From positions 72,192-100,778 of the forward strand of contig JAKCWW010000456.1 in the NCBI GenBank assembly GCA_026260175.1: a DNA stretch of 28,587 bases, read 5' to 3'. Position 1 is the first letter of the stretch; each line of letters begins with the position of its first letter. The stretch comes from Reticulitermes lucifugus. Its lineage: Eukaryota; Arthropoda; Insecta; Blattodea; Rhinotermitidae. The translations under genes were made by a program, and so were the position numbers. The notes beneath the pieces are model-generated. The model did no database searches and was not told the DNA's origin. It was given only the letters and a program-made list of their open reading frames with translations. Of this stretch, positions 20,643-28,587 are shown piece by piece.

Positions 20643-20945
20643 GTAAAGTAAATTTTTTCCCTGTGTACACCATGAAGGTGTATGGGGGAGTGGAAACAGA
20701 GCTCCGTGCAATCTAACGTCCACACTAGATGGAGGTGAACGGTAAGCTTCACGTCATGTGAGTGAGCCCCCTGTACCCATTAAATGGGGCTTGGTGGGCC
20801 CCACAGCCCGTCCGCAGAGTTTGGAGATGGCAGAATTTTCTTCCATCCACCGTGAATTGAACCACAACTCCTCAGTCGTCCAAACCATACCCTAGTCACT
20901 TTACTGACCGAGCTATCTGCTGGATTCAACCACTCACTCTATGAC
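20643..20945 (-). mobile_element. tRNA-derived SINE, family 1, copy 3
   Basis: The minus strand has an A-box-like GATAGCTCGGTCAGT (near 20925-20911) and a B-box-like GTGGTTCAATTCAC (20865-20852). A body follows with CACGGAGCTCTGTTTCCACT and a terminal region GGTGTACACAGGGA near 20680-20658. The terminal part aligns with 26990-27070 and, more distantly, 3500-3590. The minus-strand ORF at 20375-20752 begins inside its tail and is not a gene. Confidence 0.72.
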
Positions 20946-21193
20946 TTCAAAAAATGTTCTATACGTTTATCATTTCTAAGCTTTATTTTGGTTTCTGTGC
21001 AACAACTTTGTTCTGCTGCATCATTCTTGACTTACTCCATCTTCATAGGAAGGCGGCAAACCGAAAGTATATTACTTTTATAGTATTTGCTGTGAACATT
21101 TAGTACTACATTTTGTTAAAATTGTTGTTAAAATTCCCGATGAAACACGCGGTTTAGCACATGCAGTTTCGTCCATACCTGTTCTTCGTACAC

Positions 21194-21450
21194 AAATCAG
21201 CAAAGCAGGCTGGTGTACAGGTAAAATGCGAATCTTGAATAAGGAAGGTGCCAATTCAAATCTCGACCGGAACACTGCCTATCCTCATTTAATTCTTCGT
21301 GGTTTACCTCAGTCTCTCCAGGCAAATGCAAATATGTTACCTCGATTACGCTACGGTCAATCCTTTCCAATTGTTACTGTTCATCATCATTCACCAGCCA
21401 CCCTTCCGTAGCCAATATCGTACAGTGCCAATGATCATGGCATCGTAAAA
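21194..21450 (+). mobile_element. Diverged tRNA-derived SINE, arthropod type with CCAGGCAAATGC body
   Basis: The plus strand shows GGCTGGTGTACAGGTAA as a decayed A-box region, CCAATTCAAATCTCGACCGG as a decayed B box, then GTGGTTTACCTCAGTC and CCAGGCAAATGC. The last blocks resemble a body common in arthropod tRNA-derived SINEs (GTGGTTTTCC..., CCAGGCAAATGCCGGG, from memory). Boundaries are uncertain. Confidence 0.55.
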
Positions 21451-21708
21451 CGAACCACAAGAAAACAGCGCACAAAAGCATCAGGTGTCCTGTTGTGTAG
21501 CCAGCAGAACCGATTCTTTCAAGGAGCTGATAAATTACGTCAATCATTTGGTCGTTGTCTCTCGTTCGTGAAAACTGTTTATAGACACTTTCATGCTTAG
21601 TAAACACTGCTATTACTTTGGACACTTTCCATCGTTACGAGTTTTTCCAAACACCACTTTCGACACCGGATAAGTTTCTGTCTTCGGGAATAAAGATTTC
21701 TCTTCGCT

Positions 21709-21890
21709 TGACCACCTTAAGGAGAGTTCATTTCAGAAAATCCAGTGACCTTGGCTAGACCTTCACTTGGCTATCTTAAGAAGAGCAGGTTTCAGTCGAC
21801 CCAGTGACCTTGGCTAGCTCTCCAGTTTGACACCTTAAGGAAAGCTAATTTCAAGTCAATCCAGTGACCTTGACTAGCTTTTCCTTAAGA
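21709..21890. repeat. Three-unit tandem repeat, 59-60 bp, each with a TGACCTTG site
   Basis: CCAGTGACCTTG recurs at 21742, 21801 and 21861 (spacings 59 and 60), preceded in each unit by CTTAAG (21716, 21775, 21834) and a TTTCA/TTCA block. A fourth CTTAAG at 21884 closes the array. On the minus strand each unit contains CCAAGGTCA, CCAAGGTCA or TCAAGGTCA, the extended half site bound by FTZ-F1/ERR-class nuclear receptors. It may be only a decayed minisatellite; regulatory function is inference. Confidence 0.85.
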
Positions 21891-22137
21891 GTCTAGCTGA
21901 GTCGCTACCTGATGAAGAAAATATCAACTTTATGAAAATATGTCTTCGAGAGAAACCATGACTACGTATAGCACCCAGAACGATAGTCACGTCTATTGTG
22001 ACAAACCACCACCAAGAACATTTACATTTAACTTTCATGGGTATTGGATTTTAAAGCAGGGAATGCTTTATGAGATGCATCCTAATCTAACAACGCTCTG
22101 TAAAGTCATACTAGGAAGATTTATGGAAGATTGTGGA

Positions 22138-22290
22138 GCCGGTATTTCTCCGTCCAGACAATGACTGCCTGTGGACTGGCCGAGAGGGATTACTCCGTCC
22201 ACACAATGGCTGCCTCGGCTGGTCGACAGGGATTCGGTACTTAGGAAGCACAGGGACCGGATCTGGGGCTCATGCACCATCCTATCCAAT
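22138..22290 (+). repeat. 45 bp tandem duplication within a probable old repeat
   Basis: CTCCGTCCA begins at 22148 and 22193, followed by CACAATGGCTGCCT in the second unit and AGACAATGACTGCCT in the first, then a GGCCGAGAGGGAT or GGTCGACAGGGAT ending. The unit is 45 bp, with about two copies. The translation with WSTGIRYLGSTGTGSGAHAP resembles a recurrent insect pseudo-protein I remember. An open frame of 157 codons (22171-22644, +), the longest in the window, starts inside it; I recognise no domain and doubt it is a gene. Confidence 0.5.
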
Positions 22291-23169
22291 AAGTGCTATT
22301 GTACAGACTCTTCAACAAGAGAAAAGCGGTCGGAGACTGAACCTAAAAAACCAGGTCCTTTTGGTGCCCATATTAGGTCCATCATATGTCGTTATAAATT
22401 AGTACCTAATGGCGGAACAACTCATTCTTTAGAATTAACTTTAAAAGATTTTCACAATGGTGTATTAAGACGTGACCGGTATTTCGGATACCGTCCAATG
22501 TCTCAGGCCAGAAAACCCACAGGTAACGTTTCGGAAAACGGATCTGTCTCCGTCTTCGAGTCGGCAAGGACAGCGGAAGAATCTGCTTTTGTGAGCTATT
22601 TAAGCTTTTTTACCCTGCGACGTAGTACAATGTCCAAAATGTAAATCACAGCTGTGACTCCTCAGACTAACGCATAAATTAAATGCTTTCCCTAAAATGC
22701 AGTCTAAGTTTGTAAATTTGTGTTAATTTCAACATTATTAAGTTTATTTTAAATGATACGATTTTATTCCTCGATTCAAGTATCCTACAGATATATTTTA
22801 TGCGTATTATATTTCATACTTTTCGGAAAAACTTGTGTTCACTTAACACTACGTGAGCTGACATTTATACTATTCATTTCAACGCTCAAATATTCATTGA
22901 CAGTAAACCAGAAGTCACCGCGTGATACACAATGAAATTAACTCTTTAAAGCCCCGTGACTACAATATGTACCACCACGTTCAACATGAAAAAAACTGTA
23001 TTTTGCCTTACAGTGCATATATCTATGTGTTTAGTATTATTCTAACAATAAACAGCGATATATTCCTATGGAACACTAACCGGTTTGTCTTTCTAATGGA
23101 AGCGCGTTGTGTTCTCCCAGAGGTAGAACTGAATCTTTACACACAAGTATAATTTTAATCTTTGTGGTA
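22291..23169. other. Unassigned intronic DNA
   Basis: Contains the remainder of the 22171-22644 open frame. Its C-terminal part is Ser/Arg-rich with no recognisable motif, no signal peptide and no splice-bounded exon structure that I can support. Confidence 0.4.
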
Positions 23170-23173
23170 ATGG

Positions 23174-23335
23174 TATATATTGGGTAATTAGCCGCCGACT
23201 TCTCAACGCAGAGTCCCGGCTTTAATCCCGGGCAAGTTATGAGATTGGTGATTCACACAGGGGTATTGGGACAAGCTTCTCCCCGAGTATTTTGGTTTCC
23301 CATTGTGAGTATTATTCCACCAATGCTCCAGCGTT
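23174..23335 (+). mobile_element. tRNA-derived SINE, arthropod type with CCGAGTATTTTGG body
   Basis: The plus strand has GGGTAATTAGCCGCCGAC as an A-box-like stretch and CCGGCTTTAATCCCGGGCAAG as a B-box-like stretch (23216-23236). A body follows with GGTATTGGG and CTCCCCGAGTATTTTGG, then TTTCCC and ATTATTCCACCA. I know the body motif (CCCGGGTACTCCGGTTTCCC-like) as widespread in arthropod tRNA SINEs. The 3' end is uncertain. Confidence 0.6.
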
Positions 23336-24054
23336 ACGCTGCTCTTATCAGAAGCACAAGCGGGCGAAACCTGGAAACCTTTAAAAAAAGAGCAATGTTC
23401 TTTCGCATATCTGGGATAGTTGGGCAGAAAAGTACTCTAATTAGACGACAGGTAAGCCAGTACGTTTCCTTCAGCACTTCCTGCTTGCAGATACCCGTTA
23501 CGGTAGAATACCTGACAAAGAGAAATCTCATCGCTGCTCGTGAGATTGGCAACTGAGATTTGGGAGCAATAATTGCCTGATTGCTGTTCGATTCTGCATA
23601 AAGATATCGGTGTGTTTGGCGGTCTCTGGTATCGACCTATCAGCGTGCGGGCCCAGCAGCAGTACACGTATTGTCTTCACTTCCCCAGAGTATTAGGCAT
23701 GGCGCTAAGGGCGTAGTCATGAATACAGAATATATTATGTACTATGGCCGATGGCGCTCTGTAATGTATCGTGATAAGCTATGATACGTGACACATACGT
23801 GGCCCGAGACATAATTCTAACTACAACACAGCCCCGTGTTACATGAAAATACGCAAAATAAACCAGGGTATAAAGGGCCAGTATGCTGACACCTTGCAGC
23901 GTCGTACAATCAGAAAGCTGCAGGATATTATATTCTAGCGTCGCACATTTTACGTTGTGTCATCACGTTCCATTTAACAGTTTTTAACACCTTATACATT
24001 AAAGGCGGGAATTATGGTCTGTCATATTGCAGGAATAATATAAACTGAAGATGT
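23336..24054. other. Unassigned intronic DNA
   Basis: Overlapping ORFs on opposite strands at 23239-23556, 23334-23552 and 23437-23667 share the same DNA and show no domain. Confidence 0.4.
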
Positions 24055-24440
24055 TTTCGGACAGGGTATTGAGGAGAGTGTTCAGACCTGAGAGGGAGGA
24101 AAGTGCATAATGAGGTTCATACTTTGTACGCCACTTCTCATCAAGTTTTATTAAGATCATGACATAAAGGAGAATTATATGGGAAATGTAGTGCCTACAA
24201 AGCCTTGATAGGAAAACTTAAAAAAAGACACCACGTGGTAGAGATGTGGAAGGGAGAGTAATATTAAAGTGGATCTTCAGTAGAGAGGCTGGGATGTTGT
24301 GGAACTAATCATGTGGCTCAGGACAGGTCTCACTGGCGGGCTCTCGTCACACGGTAATGAACTTTAAATTCTATAAAAATCAGGGATTTTCTTGACTAGC
24401 TACGCAATTATCTTCAGAAGCAGGACTATGTTGCTTTCGT
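24055..24440 (+). mobile_element. Non-LTR retrotransposon 3' end, same RT family
   Basis: The plus strand reads DRVLRRVFRPER at 24060-24095, a broken middle, SAYKALIGKLKKRHHV near 24193-24240, and VAQDRSHWRALVT near 24312-24350. These are C-terminal blocks of the ORF2 seen at 9.0-9.7 kb, in the same order. The 3' UTR from AGGGATTTTCTTGACTAG to about 24440 matches the 17.6 kb copy. Many stops and frame changes are present; it is dead and strongly 5' truncated. Confidence 0.83.
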
Positions 24441-26859
24441 TTGGTTTGTTATACTTCATACATTTATTGCTTCTTCATTAGTTCTGCGTATAAATAAAAC
24501 AAGAATTACTAAAATATCCATAGCAAACAACATGTCGCTTCTAAACTCATTAACTAATACTGTAAACGTATAAAAACAGGAAAATAGTAGACATATACTG
24601 AAATGTTAACAATAAACTCTTCGGATATACTACATGTTATTTGCAATGCTGAAACAATATTAGAGTTTATACAGAGTAAACACTTTGCGGTGAAGAAGAT
24701 TAGCCTCGCCACGACTTATTTGAGTTTCCTAGCCTAAATTTAATTTTTCTTTATAATAGTCACCATATGTTATACCATGTTACGTTTTTCTGTAATTGAG
24801 CCTCAGCTATTCTCAAATTTATTATTTTCAAGCAATAAATGCTGCCATATTTTTTAACAAACAAGCACTTTTTCCAAAAGCTAATTTTCGACTTCAGATC
24901 TGTATATACTCGTATGTCATTTAAAATTGTTAAACATATCAAGATAGCTTTGACAGCTGTGAAGCAAATTAATAGCTGCAGTATCTGAATGAAGTCTTTT
25001 CTTTATTAAATCTTCTTTTTCTTCTTAAATCATTAGACTAAGGAGCCCATTATTTCTCTATATGATCCCTCCATCCCCTGCGTTTTCGTCTCTGCGGCTT
25101 ATATTCGGTTGCTAATTTCTAATCCCATTTCCGTCAAAAACTCCTAAATATAAATACAAACAGCTATCAGTATATTTAATTTGTGGAAATTTCTTAGCAT
25201 CTATCGAGCATTTAGGAAGACCAAGGTTTACAATTGGGGAATAATATTAAAAAGGTATTAAGCAAATAGCGTGTGGAAGTTTATAGGCTTATATTTGGCA
25301 AAAGTTTATCTTAACAGAAAATTAAAACTATGTTTAATTAGTTAATTTCATATCAATGACCATAACTGTTTTACATTCATTCACATTTGTTTACATGACG
25401 ATCTATAGGTCTATTGAAAGAACACAGCTACGAACTCCCTAACCACATAGATATAAACAAATCGATTTCTATAAATATTTATGTCCCTGTTAGTGATTAA
25501 TGGTGTTATGTGATAAGTGTATTTTGTGGGTGTCATGAAGCCGGAACTGTACAGGCAACACAAGTTGGGACACCTTCCTCTGTGAGTATCAGAGAATAAA
25601 ACAACAAGCCTGAAAATATGCATTCCAAATTGGTGTGCTGGATTTACAATTAATGTATTACAGGTAAAATATGCTTCTCTCTATACAGCAATTCTGTTTC
25701 GTGAACACAATTGTCTAGCGAATGCTGCGATTTACTTATAGGAAAGACGACTGACATAGAGCCTACATGTAATTTATTCATGCAAATCTTAACAAGAGTA
25801 CTTAGGCCTATAACTAGAATATATAAACTATTCGTTTTTACTGATATGAAATATTGCAAAAGTGAACATATTCGCTTCGCAAAATCTGTCTGACTGTCTG
25901 TCTGTGTCTGTCTGTCTCTCAGAAACGCTAAATGAATTCACGTAAAATGGCGAACCTTCATAATTTTTCAGCACATTCAAATTTAAAATCGGATAAAAAT
26001 GGAAACAATTTATACGAACACCCACATGTGTCTGGCTCATTTCGATCGTTAAGTCTTTTGTCTAAGTGGAAATGGTTTTGAACACAAATTGTAAAAAATA
26101 ATATAACATACATTCATTCTAAAGTACGATTTTTTTTAAAAGTCGTGGTTTGCGTGTTATTAAATAAAAGTCAGCGGACTCTATGCTTTCATTTCCTAAT
26201 TTGTTTAAATTTTTTATATACGAGTATTTGAATTAACTTATTTCCGATAAGCAGCTATTGATTCAGACAGAAAAAAACGTACAGATAAAGGACCAGTCAC
26301 AAGAGACATGATTAAAACTTATATTTCTTTCCGCTTTTGAAATACGAATATAATTTTGTTCCGGAAAATGAAAAATTAAACTTGATCAGCAGCGAGATGT
26401 GGAAGGTAATGTGGATGCTGTATTTAGGGGAAATTTGAATACAGATTTTTCAGGATTTATTAATGAGTTCGTACAATAGCTCATTACAGATCTAAATTCA
26501 AAAGCAATTTCCTGTATGAAAGACATCATTATGAAAGTCATTTCAGTTTTCCGGTAAATCACTCTTCAACGGCTGGGACACTTCAGTGTCTGCTTGATGT
26601 CAAAACTTGATATCAGAGCTACTCAAAGACAAAACGCACCCAATGAAAGCACATCACACCATGACAAGTTCTGCCTAGACAGCACAACTTATATGACAGG
26701 AAGTAGAACACCGTACACCATAGTGAGCATTCAACACTATGCAGCCATTTATTTGTTCCTGGTGTAATGAACGAAGCTAAAATTATATATTATTTGTAAC
26801 AGATAAATGGAATAAGTGAAGCACTGGTGTAATGATAGTGACAGCGAAAAACTGAAATA
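24441..26859. other. Unassigned intronic DNA
   Basis: About 2.4 kb, AT-rich. A (TGTC)n-type tract lies at 25886-25920. The direct repeat CTGGTGTAATGA occurs at 26759 and 26825. The ORFs on both strands near 25411-26040 have no motif. No exon could be supported. Confidence 0.5.
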
Positions 26860-26861
26860 CT

Positions 26862-26978
26862 CGGAGAAGAATCTATCCCAGTGCCACTTAGTCCGCCTCA
26901 AGTCCTACATATACTGACCTAGGAACGAGTCCGGAATTACGCGGCAACTAACTGCCCGAGCCAAGGCACTACTTCGAA
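26862..26978 (-). mobile_element. Decayed tRNA-like SINE head
   Basis: The minus strand has TGGCTCGGGCAGTTAG (A-box-like) near 26964-26949 followed by GGACTCGTTCC (B-box-like) near 26934-26924, with tRNA-like spacing. The body to 26862 is unassigned. Confidence 0.45.
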
Positions 26979-26984
26979 TTTAAA

Positions 26985-27322
26985 AATTATTACGGGAACC
27001 TAAATTTGTCCTTGTGTACACTACGAAGGCATGAGGGAAAGTGGAGGTATAGTTCCACTCATTCTTACCCTGGACACTGAAAAGAAGTGAGTGGTCATGC
27101 TTTACCACCAGAAAAAATTTAATTATTAGTGAATAATGAATTGAAAGGGTGAGGAAGTGAACGGTGCTGGTTTAATTTCAGATAATATTTGACGCCTGCC
27201 CAAATAACTTAGGAAATCATGAAGTCTCTTGTATACAATAAACGTTCTCCTAGCCTATATTTGAACCAGGGATTTGCGGACAAGAAGTCTAGGAATGTAC
27301 CGCGTACTCTAAAAACAGTAAA
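26985..27322 (-). mobile_element. tRNA-derived SINE, family 1, copy 4
   Basis: The minus strand begins near 27320 with TTAGAGTACGCGGTACATTCC and a B-box-like CTGGTTCAAATA (near 27272-27261). The tail has GAGTGGAACTATACCTCCAC near 27064-27045 and GTAGTGTACACAAGGACAAA, matching the tail of the 20.7 kb copy. The middle is diverged. It nests directly beside another SINE head at 26.9 kb. Confidence 0.62.
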
Positions 27323-27339
27323 ATAGAATTCTAATATTT

Positions 27340-27610
27340 CGTTAGCAGACGTGACTATGTGGCTGTCGCCTTCGTTGTTTCTATCTAGAAGATTCTGGGT
27401 TGGAATCCTGGCCAAGACAAAATGCTCTGACTAGTGTTCTACTTGTTACTTCCCATCATGGTCCTAACGAAAAAACGTGGCTCCATACAAGCCATACTAG
27501 TGCCTTCTCATGTGTTAAGAACAACTCCGTTCAGTTCTCAGAACAGCTGACCTTTTCTGACGACAATCAGTATTATGGAAATATTAAGCTTGCACCTTTC
27601 TGTGTTCAGT
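27340..27610 (+). mobile_element. tRNA-derived SINE (plus strand), decayed
   Basis: TATGTGGCTGTCGCC near 27356 is A-box-like, and GGGTTGGAATCCTGGCC (27398-27414) is one base from a perfect B box. Spacing fits a tRNA with a small arm. The ORF at 27400-27612 starts at the B box and is not a gene. The 3' limit is a guess. Confidence 0.5.
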
Positions 27611-27635
27611 GAAACAAGAAAGTTGTAATCAAATT

Positions 27636-27900
27636 TGGTGTAGAGGTTAGTTACATTTCGTTATCAGTATTCTGGGGTCGAAACTCCGTTCTGATATCCG
27701 GCATCCTACCAAGGCTCTCATATTCTACAGCGTTCTGACGATGGTAGCCTAGATCAAATTTAGTGACTCAGGTATTGTAATTTTCCCGGGGATTTATAAT
27801 AGCTCTGTTCAAGGAGCCCAGCCGTGCTGTTGCCTCCCCACCATTCTGCCACAAGACGGAAACACATGCAGCTTCCGAAAAGTTGTGTTGAGTTTTTGTA
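27636..27900 (+). mobile_element. tRNA-derived SINE (plus strand), decayed, second copy in tandem
   Basis: TGGTGTAGAGGTTAGT (near 27637) is A-box-like and GGGGTCGAAACTCC (near 27674-27687) is B-box-like. A GC-richer body with CCCGGGGATTT and GTTGCCTCCCCACC follows. It makes a cluster of four tRNA-derived elements in about 1 kb. Confidence 0.5.
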
Positions 27901-28510
27901 ATTTTAAAGACTCTGCAAAAAATAAAGGTCTAAGATCTGAGTGGTTTTAAAGGTTTTTTTCTCCAGTTATCTTCAGAAAAATATTGTAATAGTACCTTAA
28001 AATTTGCCATGATATCTCTTCCATAGTTTTACGTTCACAAGTATCCTACAATTCGAAGCTACATAATCAATTTGCAATTAGAAAATCATTAGAGACCTAA
28101 CGGAATGTGGTATTCATATACTGTAATTATTTTGAACTTTAGGACCTCGATATTTCGTCCAGAGCGTTATTTCGGTTTCAGAATAAAGATAATTTTCCAG
28201 AACTTTTATTAGCCTAATGAATTTTATAATTACTCTTTTGTGTTTTTTGTTATATATGAATTCAACTTACATATAGGCTGCTTCTGTTCGTCTTTGCCGT
28301 TAAACAATTAATTCTTAGCGCAATTATAATGCTTATTAGAAAAAATACATTTTACCCGAATCAATCCTTTCAGAAAATAAACAACCGAATCAGCTATTAT
28401 TGTCAGTAAAAGACGCCCAGATGCAGTTCTCTGCAAGTAGCAGTAGTACACAGAGGTCACTATCAAGAATAAATGAATTATTTTCTCAACAAATTTCTCC
28501 AAATAATCAC
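27901..28510. other. Unassigned AT-rich DNA
   Basis: No gene or repeat recognised. The minus-strand ORF at 28308-28502 has no motif. Confidence 0.45.
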
Positions 28511-28516
28511 ACCTTA

Positions 28517-28587
28517 ATATAACGAAATGGAGAAGATCAGTTGGACCGATCGTGTGAGAAATGAAGAAGTATTACACAGAGTCAAGG
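28517..28587 (+). mobile_element. Second non-LTR retrotransposon family, ORF2 C-terminal fragment, cut by window edge
   Basis: In frame from 28527 the plus strand reads MEKISWTDRVRNEEVLHRVK to the edge. This block (KISWTD...NEEVL.RV) is a conserved segment after the RT domain of a LINE ORF2 family common in arthropods, distinct from the family in the rest of the window. The frame is clean over the 20 residues visible. Upstream DNA lacks RT, so the copy is 5' truncated near 28515. The rest lies outside. Confidence 0.75.

Noticed and set aside
21909..21944. CTGATGA, 18 nt, GAAA, ATAT, GTC: core boxes of a hammerhead with the same spacing as at 7565.
   Set aside because: The flanks do not pair as stem I, and stem II would be a few A-U pairs with a mismatch. 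Box order alone is weak evidence; it may be a decayed copy, so it is not annotated.
26759..26836. Direct repeat CTGGTGTAATGA flanking 54 bp.
   Set aside because: The interior has no element features, so I cannot call it a target duplication.
1..28587. CRISPR arrays, bacterial promoters, terminators or ribosome binding sites.
   Set aside because: The window is eukaryotic in every visible respect, and the only regular repeats are microsatellites and two short tandem arrays without spacer structure.

Overview
The window looks like eukaryotic, AT-rich, gene-poor insect DNA, most likely from a cockroach or termite (Blattodea). Three things point there: the non-LTR retrotransposon and SINE families resemble ones I remember from blattodean genomes; microsatellites are scattered throughout; and the single plausible gene piece is a small exon ending in a eukaryotic GTAAGT splice donor. 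There are no bacterial-style operons, and no long ORF reads as an intact host gene.

Layout. 1-9700 is repeat-rich flanking DNA: an RT fragment cut by the left edge (-), a dispersed repeat near 1.5 kb, two tRNA-derived SINEs (-), an inverted-repeat element at 5.3-5.9 kb, a dead pogo/Tigger-like transposase (-) at 6.2-6.9 kb, a second inverted-repeat element at 7.2-7.7 kb, a (GAT)n tract and a second copy of the RT family (+). About 9950-10130 is a CpG-rich, promoter-like block. It is followed by an AT-rich probable 5' leader and a first coding exon (10790-10877) that encodes a signal peptide and ends in a phase-1 splice donor. If that gene runs rightward, the remaining ~17.7 kb is at least part of a very long first intron. 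It holds SINEs in both orientations, two more copies of the RT family, several foldback repeats, a 59-60 bp tandem repeat and a cut-off fragment of a second RT family at the right edge.

The most interesting signal is at 5346-5383 (-) and 7557-7607 (+). Each of two separate inverted-repeat elements carries one arm with the ordered parts of a type I hammerhead ribozyme: CTGATGA, a paired stem II, (G)AAA, then GTC flanked by complementary stem I strands. Hammerheads are known in Penelope-like elements and related small retroelements. Both copies share an extra U before stem II, and one has lost the core G12, so activity is uncertain. The second notable signal is a three-copy tandem repeat at 21.7-21.9 kb in which every unit carries an extended nuclear-receptor half site of the FTZ-F1/ERR type.

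Apart from the exon, the features here do not work together as a pathway. The window is the start of one secreted or membrane protein gene set in decayed mobile DNA. All family assignments come from reading translations and motifs by eye; no database search was possible.
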